A stretch of DNA of 38,897 nucleotides from Candidatus Ornithospirochaeta stercoripullorum (lineage in GTDB: Bacteria; Spirochaetota; Spirochaetia; Sphaerochaetales; Sphaerochaetaceae), in contig JADIMT010000003.1 of the NCBI GenBank assembly GCA_017694595.1, positions 1 to 38,897 on the forward strand, read 5' to 3'. Under the pieces are notes generated by a model. It was not told the DNA's origin. It saw only the letters and a program-made list of their open reading frames with translations, and made no database searches. The first letter of the stretch is position 1. Every line of letters starts with the position of its first letter. Shown piece by piece: positions 1 through 7,096 of the stretch. The translations under genes and the position numbers were made by a program.

Positions 1-2
1 TC

Positions 3-345
3 GGCAGAAGCTATCCTGACTCAGGCAATTACTGGACAAGGAGACACCGCGAATGGCTTGATTCATTGAAATTCGAGGATCGTAAGCTCAATCACGCATA
101 CCAGTCGTATCTGCAGCAGGTAAAGGACCTGTAATCCAAGCTTGCCCTCATGGATGAGGAGATAGAGAACATCGCCGATGAGGAGAGATACAAGAACAGT
201 GCCGATAGAAACTGAGCTCTTTCCCTTACCTATACAGGCCTTGCCACTCTATAATCCGGCAGAAGGAGAAAATCGCATAAAAGAGTTCTTTACAACGGTC
301 ACATCATATCAGAAGATGGAGCTTCCGTGCTCTTTCTCTCATCGA
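3..345 (+). pseudogene. Decayed IS110-family transposase remnant
   Basis: Reading the third frame from the window edge gives a stretch with 'YWTRRHREWLDSLKF' and 'YQSYLQQVKDL', which resembles the middle of IS110-type transposases. After a TAA at 132 the same frame continues with an acidic helix ('LMDEEIENIADEE'), and after two more stops with 'TYTGLATL' and 'SGRRRKSHKR', resembling the conserved C-terminal part of the family. About 25 residues expected between these blocks are missing, so there are at least three stops and probably an internal deletion. The start lies outside the window. The 72-residue ORF in the track here is in another frame and is not a gene. The family call is from memory of its motifs; no inverted repeats or target duplication were found. 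Confidence 0.65.
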
Positions 346-484
346 TGTATCGAGTCTGACTTTCGCTCTTTGTATTTGCATCATTATTTTTTATAATTTC
401 TGCGTTATACTTTTATTTATCAAGGTGAAATTTATAATTCAATCAATATTTCTGAGTGTTATAAATGATTTTCATCAAAAAAGT

Positions 485-513
485 TTGCGCCCTTTCAAAA
501 CTGCATTTATACT
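485..513 (+). promoter_or_regulatory. Candidate sigma70 promoter of the purine permease gene
   Basis: A -35-like TTGCGC (485-490) is followed after exactly 17 bases by a -10-like TATACT (508-513). The start codon lies about 80 bases downstream. I looked for a purine riboswitch in this leader and saw none. The rest of the gap from 345 to 592 is AT-rich with nothing else recognisable. Confidence 0.45.
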
Positions 514-592
514 AGGCTTGGTATTAGACACCGGATACAGAGGAAAGAGGTAATCCATGTATCTGCGTGAAAAGAATGAGAAAGGAGGCAAT

Positions 593-1969
593 ATGGCTGA
601 TTTCTTTCATCTTCAGGAGAAGAAGACGAATGTAAAGACCGAAATTGTAGCTGGTCTTACAACGTTCTTCACAATGGCCTACATCATATTCGTTAACCCG
701 GGTATGCTTGCAGAAACTGGCATGAACTGGAATGGCGTCTTTGTAGCAACATGTCTTGCAGCAGCTGTAGGAACGCTTGTTATGGCGCTATATGCCAATG
801 TACCGTATGCCATTGCCCCAGGCATGGGATTGAATGCACTTTTCACATACACCATCTGCCTTGCTGGTGGCTTTGTCTGGCAGGAAGCACTTGCAATGGT
901 CTTCATCTGTGGTTTGATCAACATCATCATCACAGTAACCAGACTCAGAAAAGCGATTGTCAAATCGATTCCAGAGGGATTGCAGAACGCAATTGGTGGT
1001 GGTATTGGCCTCTTCATTGCTTATCTCGGAATGAACAATGCTGGTCTTATCTCATTCACAGGCGCTTATCCGAGTGTTACACCAGGCATGCACGCATTTG
1101 ATCAGGCTCATCTAGTTCTAGCTGTAATCGGACTTCTGATCATCGTTGTCCTCATGGTTATGAAAGTCAAAGGAGCCATGCTCATTGGAATCATAGCTAC
1201 TACTATCATTGGTATACCGATGGGTGTTACAAATATCCATCAGTCTATTTTCTCCAGCAGTGAGACAGTAGCAGGTTTCAAGGAAGTAGCTTTCAGTTTC
1301 TTTGGTTCTCCAGGCCTTGGATCGCTTTTCTCGGATCCTGTTAAGATCCCGTTTGTTATTGTTACTATCTTCTCAATGAGCCTTTCTGATACATTCGATT
1401 CGATTGGTACATTCATCGGAACAGGACGCAAGAGCCATATATTCGATGAAGAAGATGAGAAAGCACTTGAGAGCACAGGCTTCAAGAGCCGTCTCGACAA
1501 AGCTCTTGTCGCAGATTGCGTAGCAACATCAATCGGTTCTCTTTTCGGAACAAGCAACGCCACGACATTCGTTGAAAGCTCCGCAGGTATCGCAGTTGGA
1601 GGCCGCACAGGACTTGCAAGCCTTGTAACAGCCGCAATGTTCCTTCTCTGTCTGCCGTTCTCTGGGCTTATCGGAATGGTTCCTTCAGCAGCAACATCAC
1701 CAGCTCTTATCGTTGTTGGTATTCTCATGGTTGAACCATTTGCTGAGATCAACTGGAAGGATCTTACGGAAGCAATTCCTGCATTCTTTACAGTTGCTAT
1801 CATGAGCTTCACATATGGCATTACAAATGGTATCGCAGCAGGCTTTATCATGTATTGCATCACAAAGATCTTTACAAAGAAAGCCAGTGAGATACATCCG
1901 ATTATCGCAGTTGCATCTGTTCTGTTCGTACTTGATTTCGTGCTTAAATCACTGCATATCGGAACGTGA
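593..1969 (+). CDS. NCS2/AzgA-type guanine-hypoxanthine permease
   Basis: The 458-residue product is a multi-pass inner-membrane permease of the AzgA/PbuG branch of the NCS2 family, which imports purine bases with protons. It has the family's N-terminal block ('TEIVAGLTTFFTMAYIIFVNP'-like), the 'PGMGLNALF' loop near residues 76-84, and the 'DTFDSIGTFIG' motif in the second half, which corresponds to the conserved substrate-site region. Length fits the family (about 430-470). The track starts at 557, but ATG 593 has a strong AAAGGAGG five bases ahead and gives the normal family N-terminus, so 593 is preferred. A hairpin terminator follows at 1991. The purine role fits the nucleoside uptake and phosphorylase genes elsewhere in the window. 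Which base it prefers cannot be told from sequence. Confidence 0.9.
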   Translation: MADFFHLQEKKTNVKTEIVAGLTTFFTMAYIIFVNPGMLAETGMNWNGVFVATCLAAAVGTLVMALYANVPYAIAPGMGLNALFTYTICLAGGFVWQEALAMVFICGLINIIITVTRLRKAIVKSIPEGLQNAIGGGIGLFIAYLGMNNAGLISFTGAYPSVTPGMHAFDQAHLVLAVIGLLIIVVLMVMKVKGAMLIGIIATTIIGIPMGVTNIHQSIFSSSETVAGFKEVAFSFFGSPGLGSLFSDPVKIPFVIVTIFSMSLSDTFDSIGTFIGTGRKSHIFDEEDEKALESTGFKSRLDKALVADCVATSIGSLFGTSNATTFVESSAGIAVGGRTGLASLVTAAMFLLCLPFSGLIGMVPSAATSPALIVVGILMVEPFAEINWKDLTEAIPAFFTVAIMSFTYGITNGIAAGFIMYCITKIFTKKASEIHPIIAVASVLFVLDFVLKSLHIGT

Positions 1970-1990
1970 TGATTTCGTGTTATCATTTTG

Positions 1991-2017
1991 ACCGGAGGCA
2001 GATGTCTCCGGTTTTTA
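1991..2017 (+). terminator. Intrinsic terminator after the purine permease
   Basis: A perfect 7-bp stem ACCGGAG/CTCCGGT (1991-1997 with 2006-2012) with an 8-base loop is followed by a short T run. It ends only three bases before the next start codon, so it also occupies the ribosome-binding region of the next gene. Confidence 0.7.
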
Positions 2018-2020
2018 AAT

Positions 2021-2689
2021 ATGAAGAGATTGTTTATTCTTGGTGATTCAACAGCCGCTGTAAAAAGCGATAATGCCCGTCCAGAGACTGGATGGGGTGA
2101 GAAGTTCGGCCAGTATCTGAAGCCTGACTGGCTTCTTGAAAACAGGGCAGTCAACGGACGTTCCACAAAGGATTTTCTTGCAAAAGGCGAGTTAGAAGAA
2201 ATTCTCTCTATTGCTTCTTCTGGAGATATTGCGCTCGTCCAATATGGCCACAATGATGAGAAACTTGATGATCCATCCAGGGGAGCAAGAGCCTGGCATG
2301 AGTATATAGTGAATCTTCTATACATTGCTGGAAAACTACAGCAGAAAGGTGTCAGAGCCATCTTCCTTACATCAATAGCAAGAAGGAAGTTCGAGAATGG
2401 ACTACTTGTTGATACCCATGGTGATTGGCCCGCTGCGATGAAATGTGCAGCAGAAAGGGCTGGCGTTGACTGCATTGATTTGACAATCCCGACAATGATT
2501 GGAATCATGAAGGAAGGGGAGGAATGCTCGAAGAAATACTTCATGAATTTCTCCTCAGGTTTGTATGATAACTATCCGGATGGCGATGAGGATAACACCC
2601 ATTTGCGTCCTGAAGGAGCTGAGTGGATTGCTTCTCTTGTATATGAAGGACTTTCAAAACTTGAAGAGAAGCCGGAGGCGCTGAAGTGA
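2021..2689 (+). CDS. Rhamnogalacturonan acetylesterase (SGNH/GDSL hydrolase, CE12-like)
   Basis: The 222-residue protein has the four SGNH blocks: GDST with nucleophile Ser10, Asn45-Gly46 in 'AVNGRST', GHND at 76-79, and Asp191-x-x-His194 in 'DNTHLRPEGA'. The 'GDSTAA' start and 'HLRPEGA' end are typical of the RhgT/YesT group that removes acetyl groups from rhamnogalacturonan in pectin. No signal peptide is visible, so it probably acts in the cytoplasm on imported oligosaccharides. The track begins at a TTG inside the upstream terminator. ATG 2021 gives the usual family N-terminus, but it has no clear Shine-Dalgarno because the hairpin occupies that region. The gene overlaps the next one by four bases (GTGA), implying translational coupling. 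Its pectin role matches the uxa operon and GH28 gene further on. Confidence 0.82.
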   Translation: MKRLFILGDSTAAVKSDNARPETGWGEKFGQYLKPDWLLENRAVNGRSTKDFLAKGELEEILSIASSGDIALVQYGHNDEKLDDPSRGARAWHEYIVNLLYIAGKLQQKGVRAIFLTSIARRKFENGLLVDTHGDWPAAMKCAAERAGVDCIDLTIPTMIGIMKEGEECSKKYFMNFSSGLYDNYPDGDEDNTHLRPEGAEWIASLVYEGLSKLEEKPEALK

Positions 2690-3552
2690 GCTTTATCGAG
2701 AAGCTGTTCTCTCCTGGTCATTCTATTGCATGGGATTATATCTCATCATTTTCAGAATTACATGAAATACTTCCACATATTCATGATTTCATCGGCTCAT
2801 GCCAAAAGACAAGATTGGTTGAGATTGCAGATGGTGTATGGGCATCTCCTACAGCTTCAATTGCACGGACTGCGGTGATCATGCCTCCTTGCCTAATAGG
2901 AGAGGGGGCTGAGATCCGGCACTCCGCATACATTCGTGGCAATGCAGTAATCGGCGACAATGCTGTAATCGGGAACTCCTGTGAAATCAAGAATGCTATC
3001 ATTTCAGATAACGCAGAAATTCCTCATTTCAATTATGTTGGCGATAGTATCCTTGGATACAAAGCACACATGGGAGCTGGCGCTATTACATCCAATGTAA
3101 GATCTGACAAGAAACCAATAGTGCTCCATATCAATGGAAAAGATCTGCATACAAAGCTGCACAAAGTCGGAGCTTTCATCGGAGACAGAGCGGAGATAGG
3201 ATGTAATGCTGTTCTGAATCCAGGCACTATAATAGGCAAAGACTCAATCATCTATCCGCTCTCATCTGTTCGTGGCTATGTGCCAGAGCGGATGATTTAT
3301 AAAGCCAATGGCAATTGCGTACAGAGGGAGGAGAAATACATGGGATGGAAAGAAGATGTTCTTGAAAAGATCTTGTCTCTAAAGAAGAAAGAATTCACAT
3401 TGGATGAAGTTTATCAGTTTGAAGATGAGCTACAGAGGCTTTATTCTAACAATCATAATGTTCAAGCAAAAATCAGACAGCAGCTCCAAATGCTTCGCGA
3501 TGATGGTATTCTTGAATTTATTGCACCTGGAAGATATCGGTTGACTCGGTAG
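2686..3552 (+). CDS. Hexapeptide (left-handed beta-helix) protein fused to a DpnI C-terminal-type winged helix
   Basis: Residues 1 to about 215 look like the UDP-GlcNAc-pyrophosphorylase-related hexapeptide proteins: repeated turns such as 'AVIGDNAVIGNSCEIKNAIISD' and a closing 'SVRGYVPERMIYK' that is close to where that family normally ends. Residues 219-288 form a second domain, with 'FTLDEVYQFEDEL', 'KIRQQLQMLRDDG' and 'APGRYRL', strongly resembling the winged helix at the C-terminus of DpnI and Dam-replacing restriction proteins. That domain binds methylated DNA in DpnI. I know of no standard family combining the two. The GTG start overlaps the previous stop and has GGAGG seven bases ahead. 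At the domain junction lies an ideal GGGAGGAG plus ATG (3340), so a 70-residue winged-helix protein could also be made alone. A nucleotidyltransferase catalytic domain is absent. Function is unknown. Confidence 0.75.
   Translation: MSFIEKLFSPGHSIAWDYISSFSELHEILPHIHDFIGSCQKTRLVEIADGVWASPTASIARTAVIMPPCLIGEGAEIRHSAYIRGNAVIGDNAVIGNSCEIKNAIISDNAEIPHFNYVGDSILGYKAHMGAGAITSNVRSDKKPIVLHINGKDLHTKLHKVGAFIGDRAEIGCNAVLNPGTIIGKDSIIYPLSSVRGYVPERMIYKANGNCVQREEKYMGWKEDVLEKILSLKKKEFTLDEVYQFEDELQRLYSNNHNVQAKIRQQLQMLRDDGILEFIAPGRYRLTR
3326..3342 (+). promoter_or_regulatory. Internal ribosome-binding site and ATG at the domain junction
   Basis: GGGAGGAG (3326-3333) sits six bases before an in-frame ATG (3340-3342), exactly where the winged-helix domain begins. 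This is better than many true start sites in the window. It may be a relic of two once separate genes, a working internal start, or chance, since the same bases encode Arg-Glu-Glu. Confidence 0.45.
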
Positions 3553-3558
3553 TGCTGT

Positions 3559-4005
3559 TCAGAAATGGAAATCGAATAGTTTCTTTATTTTGTATACCGT
3601 TCCTTCTCCAATTGTCCTGATTGCATGTAAGACTAATGACTCGGATATTCCATAACCTGCTTCAAAGCATGGAAATGCAAATTTAGTTTCTCGTATTATT
3701 CTGATCGTGTCCTCAACTGCTTTGAATGGGGTCGTGTAATCAGAGACTTGATTGGATATGGTTGTTAAGAGATTCTTGTAGCTGAGTGTGAAGCAACCTT
3801 CTTTTTCATCCACATTCTGACCATACTTTTCCAAGTAGTTGAAAAAGGCAATGAGATTACTTTGGTATACGTCCTGATTGTTCTCTATTGGAATGATGTA
3901 ATCAAAAAGAGCTGATCCACCATAGGCTGACATAATTTCCTTGATTGATGGGATATAAGCTTCATCGCTGTTTATATTTTCTATTACAACTAACGTTCCA
4001 TGCAT
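3559..4005 (-). CDS. Hypothetical protein, 148 residues
   Basis: I do not recognise this protein. It is soluble, with no signal peptide or membrane segment. The C-terminal third ('KFAFPCFEAGYGISESLVLHAI') has a glycine turn after a beta strand that recalls, only loosely, macro-domain-like folds. It ends six bases from the preceding forward gene (convergent) with no terminator between them. The ATG at 4005 has no good Shine-Dalgarno, so the true start may lie further in. Base composition is AT-rich like the next gene, suggesting both belong to an acquired patch. Confidence 0.5.
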   Translation of the reverse strand: MHGTLVVIENINSDEAYIPSIKEIMSAYGGSALFDYIIPIENNQDVYQSNLIAFFNYLEKYGQNVDEKEGCFTLSYKNLLTTISNQVSDYTTPFKAVEDTIRIIRETKFAFPCFEAGYGISESLVLHAIRTIGEGTVYKIKKLFDFHF

Positions 4006-4132
4006 GGTTATCTCAAAATCCTATTGCGATCTTTTAGTTTCTTGATAAGTTACAAAAGATCGTGTTGATATTATTATTGCTCGCATGTAAACTAAAAACA
4101 ACATTAACCATATTGTATTCGTTGGGAGGGAT

Positions 4133-4744
4133 ATGATGATTTCTTTCTATACAGTAAGAGAAAAAGGAACAGAAGCAGAAGGAGTACTTGTTGTTGCGAA
4201 TAACATAGAAGACGCGAAAAGAACCGCGCATAAATTTTATATGAAAACTCTGTTATTCACAAAAAAGCCCGTAGAATTAGAAGTTACTGGGCAATTTTCC
4301 AAAATAATTTCAAAAGAATCTCTTAAACCATATGTGCCGAAAATGATGAATGCCAGCTATTATGAATCAAATGGAGTGGAGATTATCAATGGAAAAGAAT
4401 TTTATACCACGTTTTTGAATAGGCTTGGTATTGACTGGAGCAAACGTATAACTTTTCAAGTGATGCCTGAATTTTTACTTTATGTAAAATCAAGTAATTC
4501 TGTATTCTTTGTTATTGATAATCAGAATAAGACGGCGGATGTGTTTTATTCTCTTCTCCAGTCTTGTGCTTTTTTGAAATCGCAGTGCATGAAGATTTTT
4601 GACGGTACAGGTATAAAGTGCGAAGTTGTTTTTATATCAAAAAAAAGATTACGTTGTAAAATTGATAGGGATGCGGTTCTTTATGCTGAAAGCATGGGAT
4701 GTCACTGTTACACGGAGTGTATTCCATTGTCTGTTTTATTGTAA
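4133..4744 (+). CDS. Hypothetical protein, 203 residues, AT-rich
   Basis: The product is not recognised. It is soluble, rich in lysine, phenylalanine and isoleucine, with no signal peptide, membrane segment or catalytic motif I can name. Two adjacent ATGs (4133 and 4136) follow GGGAGGG at the right distance, so it is very likely translated. Codon use is clearly more AT-rich than the flanking metabolic genes, a sign of transfer. It is flanked by another unknown gene and by a short sequence resembling a DNA-methyltransferase C-terminus, so it may be part of a decayed defence or mobile island, but nothing in the protein itself shows that. Confidence 0.6.
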   Translation: MMISFYTVREKGTEAEGVLVVANNIEDAKRTAHKFYMKTLLFTKKPVELEVTGQFSKIISKESLKPYVPKMMNASYYESNGVEIINGKEFYTTFLNRLGIDWSKRITFQVMPEFLLYVKSSNSVFFVIDNQNKTADVFYSLLQSCAFLKSQCMKIFDGTGIKCEVVFISKKRLRCKIDRDAVLYAESMGCHCYTECIPLSVLL

Positions 4745-4812
4745 TTAGAAGTTGTAATTGAAGTGACACCTAGAATATTTCATGCTTTTGGGCTGGATAG
4801 CTTAACAGATAA

Positions 4813-4887
4813 TACAGCTGGATCGATATTGATAAACGATATATCGAAATTGCTAAAAAGCGCTTGGAAGATATCAAGCAAAGGTGA
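4813..4887 (+). pseudogene. Possible C-terminal remnant of a DNA methyltransferase
   Basis: This short frame reads 'WIDIDKRYIEIAKKRLEDI' followed by two or three residues and TGA. That is the typical last helix of beta-class N6-adenine or N4-cytosine DNA methyltransferases ('GIeiD.rYieiAkkRL'). An in-frame stop lies directly upstream, and the DPF-GSGTT motif that should precede it is not present, so only the tail survives. The piece is short, so the match could be chance. If right, it marks a lost restriction-modification gene next to the DpnI-type winged helix. Confidence 0.4.
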
Positions 4888-4916
4888 AAAGAGAGCCATG
4901 CCAAATGGCTCCCTTT
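4887..4916 (-). terminator. Hairpin terminator, best on the reverse strand
   Basis: GAGCCAT (4893-4899) pairs with ATGGCTC (4905-4911) around a 5-base loop. On the reverse strand it is followed by TCTTTTC and lies 13 bases after the stop of the small reverse ORF at 4925. On the forward strand the T tract is weaker (CCTTTATAG). Confidence 0.5.
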
Positions 4917-4924
4917 ATAGCTTT

Positions 4925-5125
4925 TCAGATATCAGCAAGGCGGGTATCTGGATAATCACCACCTATCAAATTTGAGTTTTCCACATTGATTGTAGCAGTG
5001 GCTATTGCTTTGTCATACTGATAAATATCGACTCTCTGTATACCGTTAGAACATGTTGAGATGCTTCTAGATAGCCTGATGGTTTTAACTTTTCTTGTTC
5101 TAAACGAATCCTTAGATATTGACAT
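4925..5125 (-). CDS. Small hypothetical ORF or gene remnant, 66 residues
   Basis: The reverse strand has an open frame starting 'MSISKDSFRTRKVKTI' and ending 'DYPDTRLADI', with a protein-like composition and a terminator right after its stop. No ribosome-binding site is seen before the ATG at 5125. The longer 113-residue ORF in the track extends through the start of the divergent lipoprotein and is not credible as a whole. It may be the end of a truncated gene rather than an intact small gene. No family is recognised. Confidence 0.3.
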   Translation of the reverse strand: MSISKDSFRTRKVKTIRLSRSISTCSNGIQRVDIYQYDKAIATATINVENSNLIGGDYPDTRLADI

Positions 5126-5149
5126 AAGCCAACCGGGGGGGGGTATGTT
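5119..5149 (+). promoter_or_regulatory. Promoter with a poly-G (G9) spacer, possibly phase-variable
   Basis: A perfect -35 hexamer TTGACA (5119-5124) and a -10-like TATGTT (5144-5149) are separated by 19 bases, nine of which are an unbroken run of G (5135-5143) touching the -10. The optimum spacing is 17, so losing two G would place it at the optimum. This is the layout of slipped-strand phase-variable promoters. Transcription would start near 5156, leaving AGGAG and a leader of about 13 bases before the ATG at 5169. Confidence 0.55.
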
Positions 5150-5168
5150 GTATGGAGAGGAGTATGTG

Positions 5169-6221
5169 ATGAAAAAACTTTCAATCATTATTTTGTCTGT
5201 TATTTGTTTGGTTGCTGGTTTTACAGCTTGCACAGCCGGTAATACACTGCCTCCACCACCGAGCATTGACAGGACACCTTATGATGTTGATACAAGTTCA
5301 GAGCTTATCTTAATGCTTTCTGAAAGCGGGCAGGCAAGGCTTACTAATGACATTACTTTGGATGCGCTTCCTCTGGATGCGGATTCACCAGCAGAAACCA
5401 CGATAGACCTCAATGGAAATGAACTCACTTTTGCAACAGAGGATACTATGGTTATCCCTGAAGGAAAGAGCCTGAAGATTGAAAATGGTGATATCATTAC
5501 AACCTTTTCGAGCCCTGATCTTGTTCAAGTTGTTTTTAGAGTTGGCAAGGATAGCAAACTTGAGTTTGATGGCGTGAACTACAAGGCAGCTTCTTCTGGA
5601 ATTCTTCCATCTGATAATGCAGAAGTTGTCATAAATGATTCCGTGCTGGAAATTGCAGGAGCTTGGGGAATCTCTACGAATGCTGGGAATCCTGAAGGAT
5701 ATAGCGTTTCTATTAGAATCACAGATTCAGAAATATCTGAAACAACTAGAACGGGCACGGCAGTCATGCTCAATACCCCAACTGATCTATGGATTGAGAA
5801 TTCTACAATCACTGGTGGCAGGCAAGGCGTAATCTTAAGAGGTGGTAATGGTACTTTCATAAACAGCAGAATCATCTCTCGTGGAGAGTTTGACACAGGG
5901 GATCAATACTATCTAGATGGCACATGGGCTACTGGAAATCGTGTTCCAATGGCTGCTCTTACTGTAGGAAATACATCCACTGATGCTTATAAATATAGCA
6001 CAGTATGCACCATTGACGATGCAACAGAGCTTGTGATGACTGATTCAGGAGAATATGAAGACGGTAGGGCTTTTGAGATTTACGTAGGAAGCCTTGCGAC
6101 AGATTCAGAATTGACAGTCACGCTCTCCGTTCCTTCTGATATCGAGCAATACATTAAAGGTAATAACAGTTGTTGGTGCGGAGCGAATATCACTCTCAAT
6201 GAAGAGAAGCTAACTAAATAA
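5169..6221 (+). CDS. Predicted lipoprotein with a right-handed beta-helix
   Basis: The 350-residue protein begins 'MKKLSIIILSVICLVAG' with a hydrophobic signal peptide and a relaxed spirochaetal lipobox ending FTA-Cys, so it should be lipid-anchored outside the cytoplasmic membrane. A 'PPPP' linker follows. From about residue 60 to 270 there are regular short strands with Asn and Gly turns ('LEFDGVNYK', 'LWIENSTITGG', 'GTFINSRII'), typical of right-handed beta-helix proteins such as pectate-lyase-like folds. No catalytic set is recognisable, so it may be an adhesin or binding protein. The track starts at 5061, but ATG 5169 has the ribosome-binding site (GGAGAGGAG) and the signal peptide. It sits behind the poly-G promoter, so surface expression may switch on and off. 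Confidence 0.75.
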   Translation: MKKLSIIILSVICLVAGFTACTAGNTLPPPPSIDRTPYDVDTSSELILMLSESGQARLTNDITLDALPLDADSPAETTIDLNGNELTFATEDTMVIPEGKSLKIENGDIITTFSSPDLVQVVFRVGKDSKLEFDGVNYKAASSGILPSDNAEVVINDSVLEIAGAWGISTNAGNPEGYSVSIRITDSEISETTRTGTAVMLNTPTDLWIENSTITGGRQGVILRGGNGTFINSRIISRGEFDTGDQYYLDGTWATGNRVPMAALTVGNTSTDAYKYSTVCTIDDATELVMTDSGEYEDGRAFEIYVGSLATDSELTVTLSVPSDIEQYIKGNNSCWCGANITLNEEKLTK

Positions 6222-6261
6222 AAGATAGACGACTGAAGAAGTCTTATTCTTTGTAATTAAA

Positions 6262-6293
6262 TCGGCAGTCATTGTGGCTGCCGACTTGTTTTT
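6262..6293. terminator. Bidirectional terminator between convergent genes
   Basis: TCGGCAG (6262-6268) pairs perfectly with CTGCCGA (6278-6284) around a 9-base loop. CTTGTTTTT follows on the forward strand and an AT-rich tract on the reverse. It lies between the 3' ends of the lipoprotein gene and iclR. Confidence 0.75.
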
Positions 6294-6304
6294 ACATGAT
6301 GCTC

Positions 6305-7090
6305 TTACTGTTCTGTAGAACCTAGAAATCCAAGCACTTTCGAGAGCTCCGCGGTAGTGTTTTTGATTTCTTCTGTTATTTCCTGGAAGCTGTCATTATT
6401 GAAACGGAAGATCGGCCAGGACACAGACATCGCAGCAATCGTTTTCCCAGAATAGTCTTTGATGGGTGCTCCAATGCAAAGCATGTTCTCTTCATGCTCT
6501 TCATCATCGATTGCCCAGCCTCTTTGCCTTGTTCTCTCCAGTTCGTCTCTCAGAGCTTGAGGTGTCTTTATTGACTTCGCTGTGAATGGTTTGAGCTGGT
6601 TTCTATCAAGATACTCTTGAAGTTCTTTTTCAGACATATCCGCAAGGAAGATCTTTCCGATTGCTGTACAATAAAGCGGTATGACCTTGCCGACCCTTGA
6701 GTACATCCTTAATGGATATATTGATTCCTCTTTCAGAACATACACGGCACTGTCATCTTCAAGTATACCCATATGGACAGTTTCACCAAGCTCCTGGCAA
6801 AGATGCTTTGCAAAAGGTTTTGCAGTATTGATCAAATCCATATGCCTAAGAGATCTGGAGCCGATAGAGAACATCTTCAGTGTCAGATGGTATAAATCAG
6901 CTCCATCTCTGTAGACATAACCGAGCGCGGTTAAGGTTGAGAGAAAACGAAGCAATGTTGCTTTCGGCAAATCTGTTTTTCTGGAGAGGTTCTCCAGATT
7001 GCAACTTTCCATTTCTGAGAGCGCTTCAAGTATTGAGATAGTGCGGACGACCGCGCTCATTTGCTTTTCGTCTTCTCTCGCTTTTTCCAT
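6305..7090 (-). CDS. IclR-family transcriptional regulator, likely pectin/galacturonate regulator (KdgR-like)
   Basis: The 261-residue protein has an N-terminal winged helix ('LSRKTDLPKATLLRFLSTLTALGYV', about residues 33-60) and a C-terminal IclR effector domain ('YPLRMYSRVGKVIPLYCTAIGKIFLA', 'RGWAIDDEEHEENMLCIGAPI'). IclR members of this type (KdgR) respond to 2-keto-3-deoxygluconate and repress pectin genes in other bacteria. It is the last gene of the uxaB-uxaA-uxaC operon, six bases after uxaC, with GAGGG as ribosome-binding site inside the uxaC end. It is the obvious candidate to bind the palindromes found before uxaB and before the GH28 gene. That assignment is inference from position. 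Confidence 0.85.
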   Translation of the reverse strand: MEKAREDEKQMSAVVRTISILEALSEMESCNLENLSRKTDLPKATLLRFLSTLTALGYVYRDGADLYHLTLKMFSIGSRSLRHMDLINTAKPFAKHLCQELGETVHMGILEDDSAVYVLKEESIYPLRMYSRVGKVIPLYCTAIGKIFLADMSEKELQEYLDRNQLKPFTAKSIKTPQALRDELERTRQRGWAIDDEEHEENMLCIGAPIKDYSGKTIAAMSVSWPIFRFNNDSFQEITEEIKNTTAELSKVLGFLGSTEQ

Positions 7091-7096
7091 TTTTTA

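Noticed and set aside
178-396. 72-residue ORF at the left edge
   Set aside because: The IS110-like frame is a better explanation and this ORF has no start signal.
345-592. Purine riboswitch before the base permease
   Set aside because: I looked for the conserved core and paired loops of purine riboswitches and did not find them.
1240-2544. 434-residue reverse ORF
   Set aside because: It lies opposite two clear genes, has no ribosome-binding site or recognisable domain and looks like an antisense shadow.
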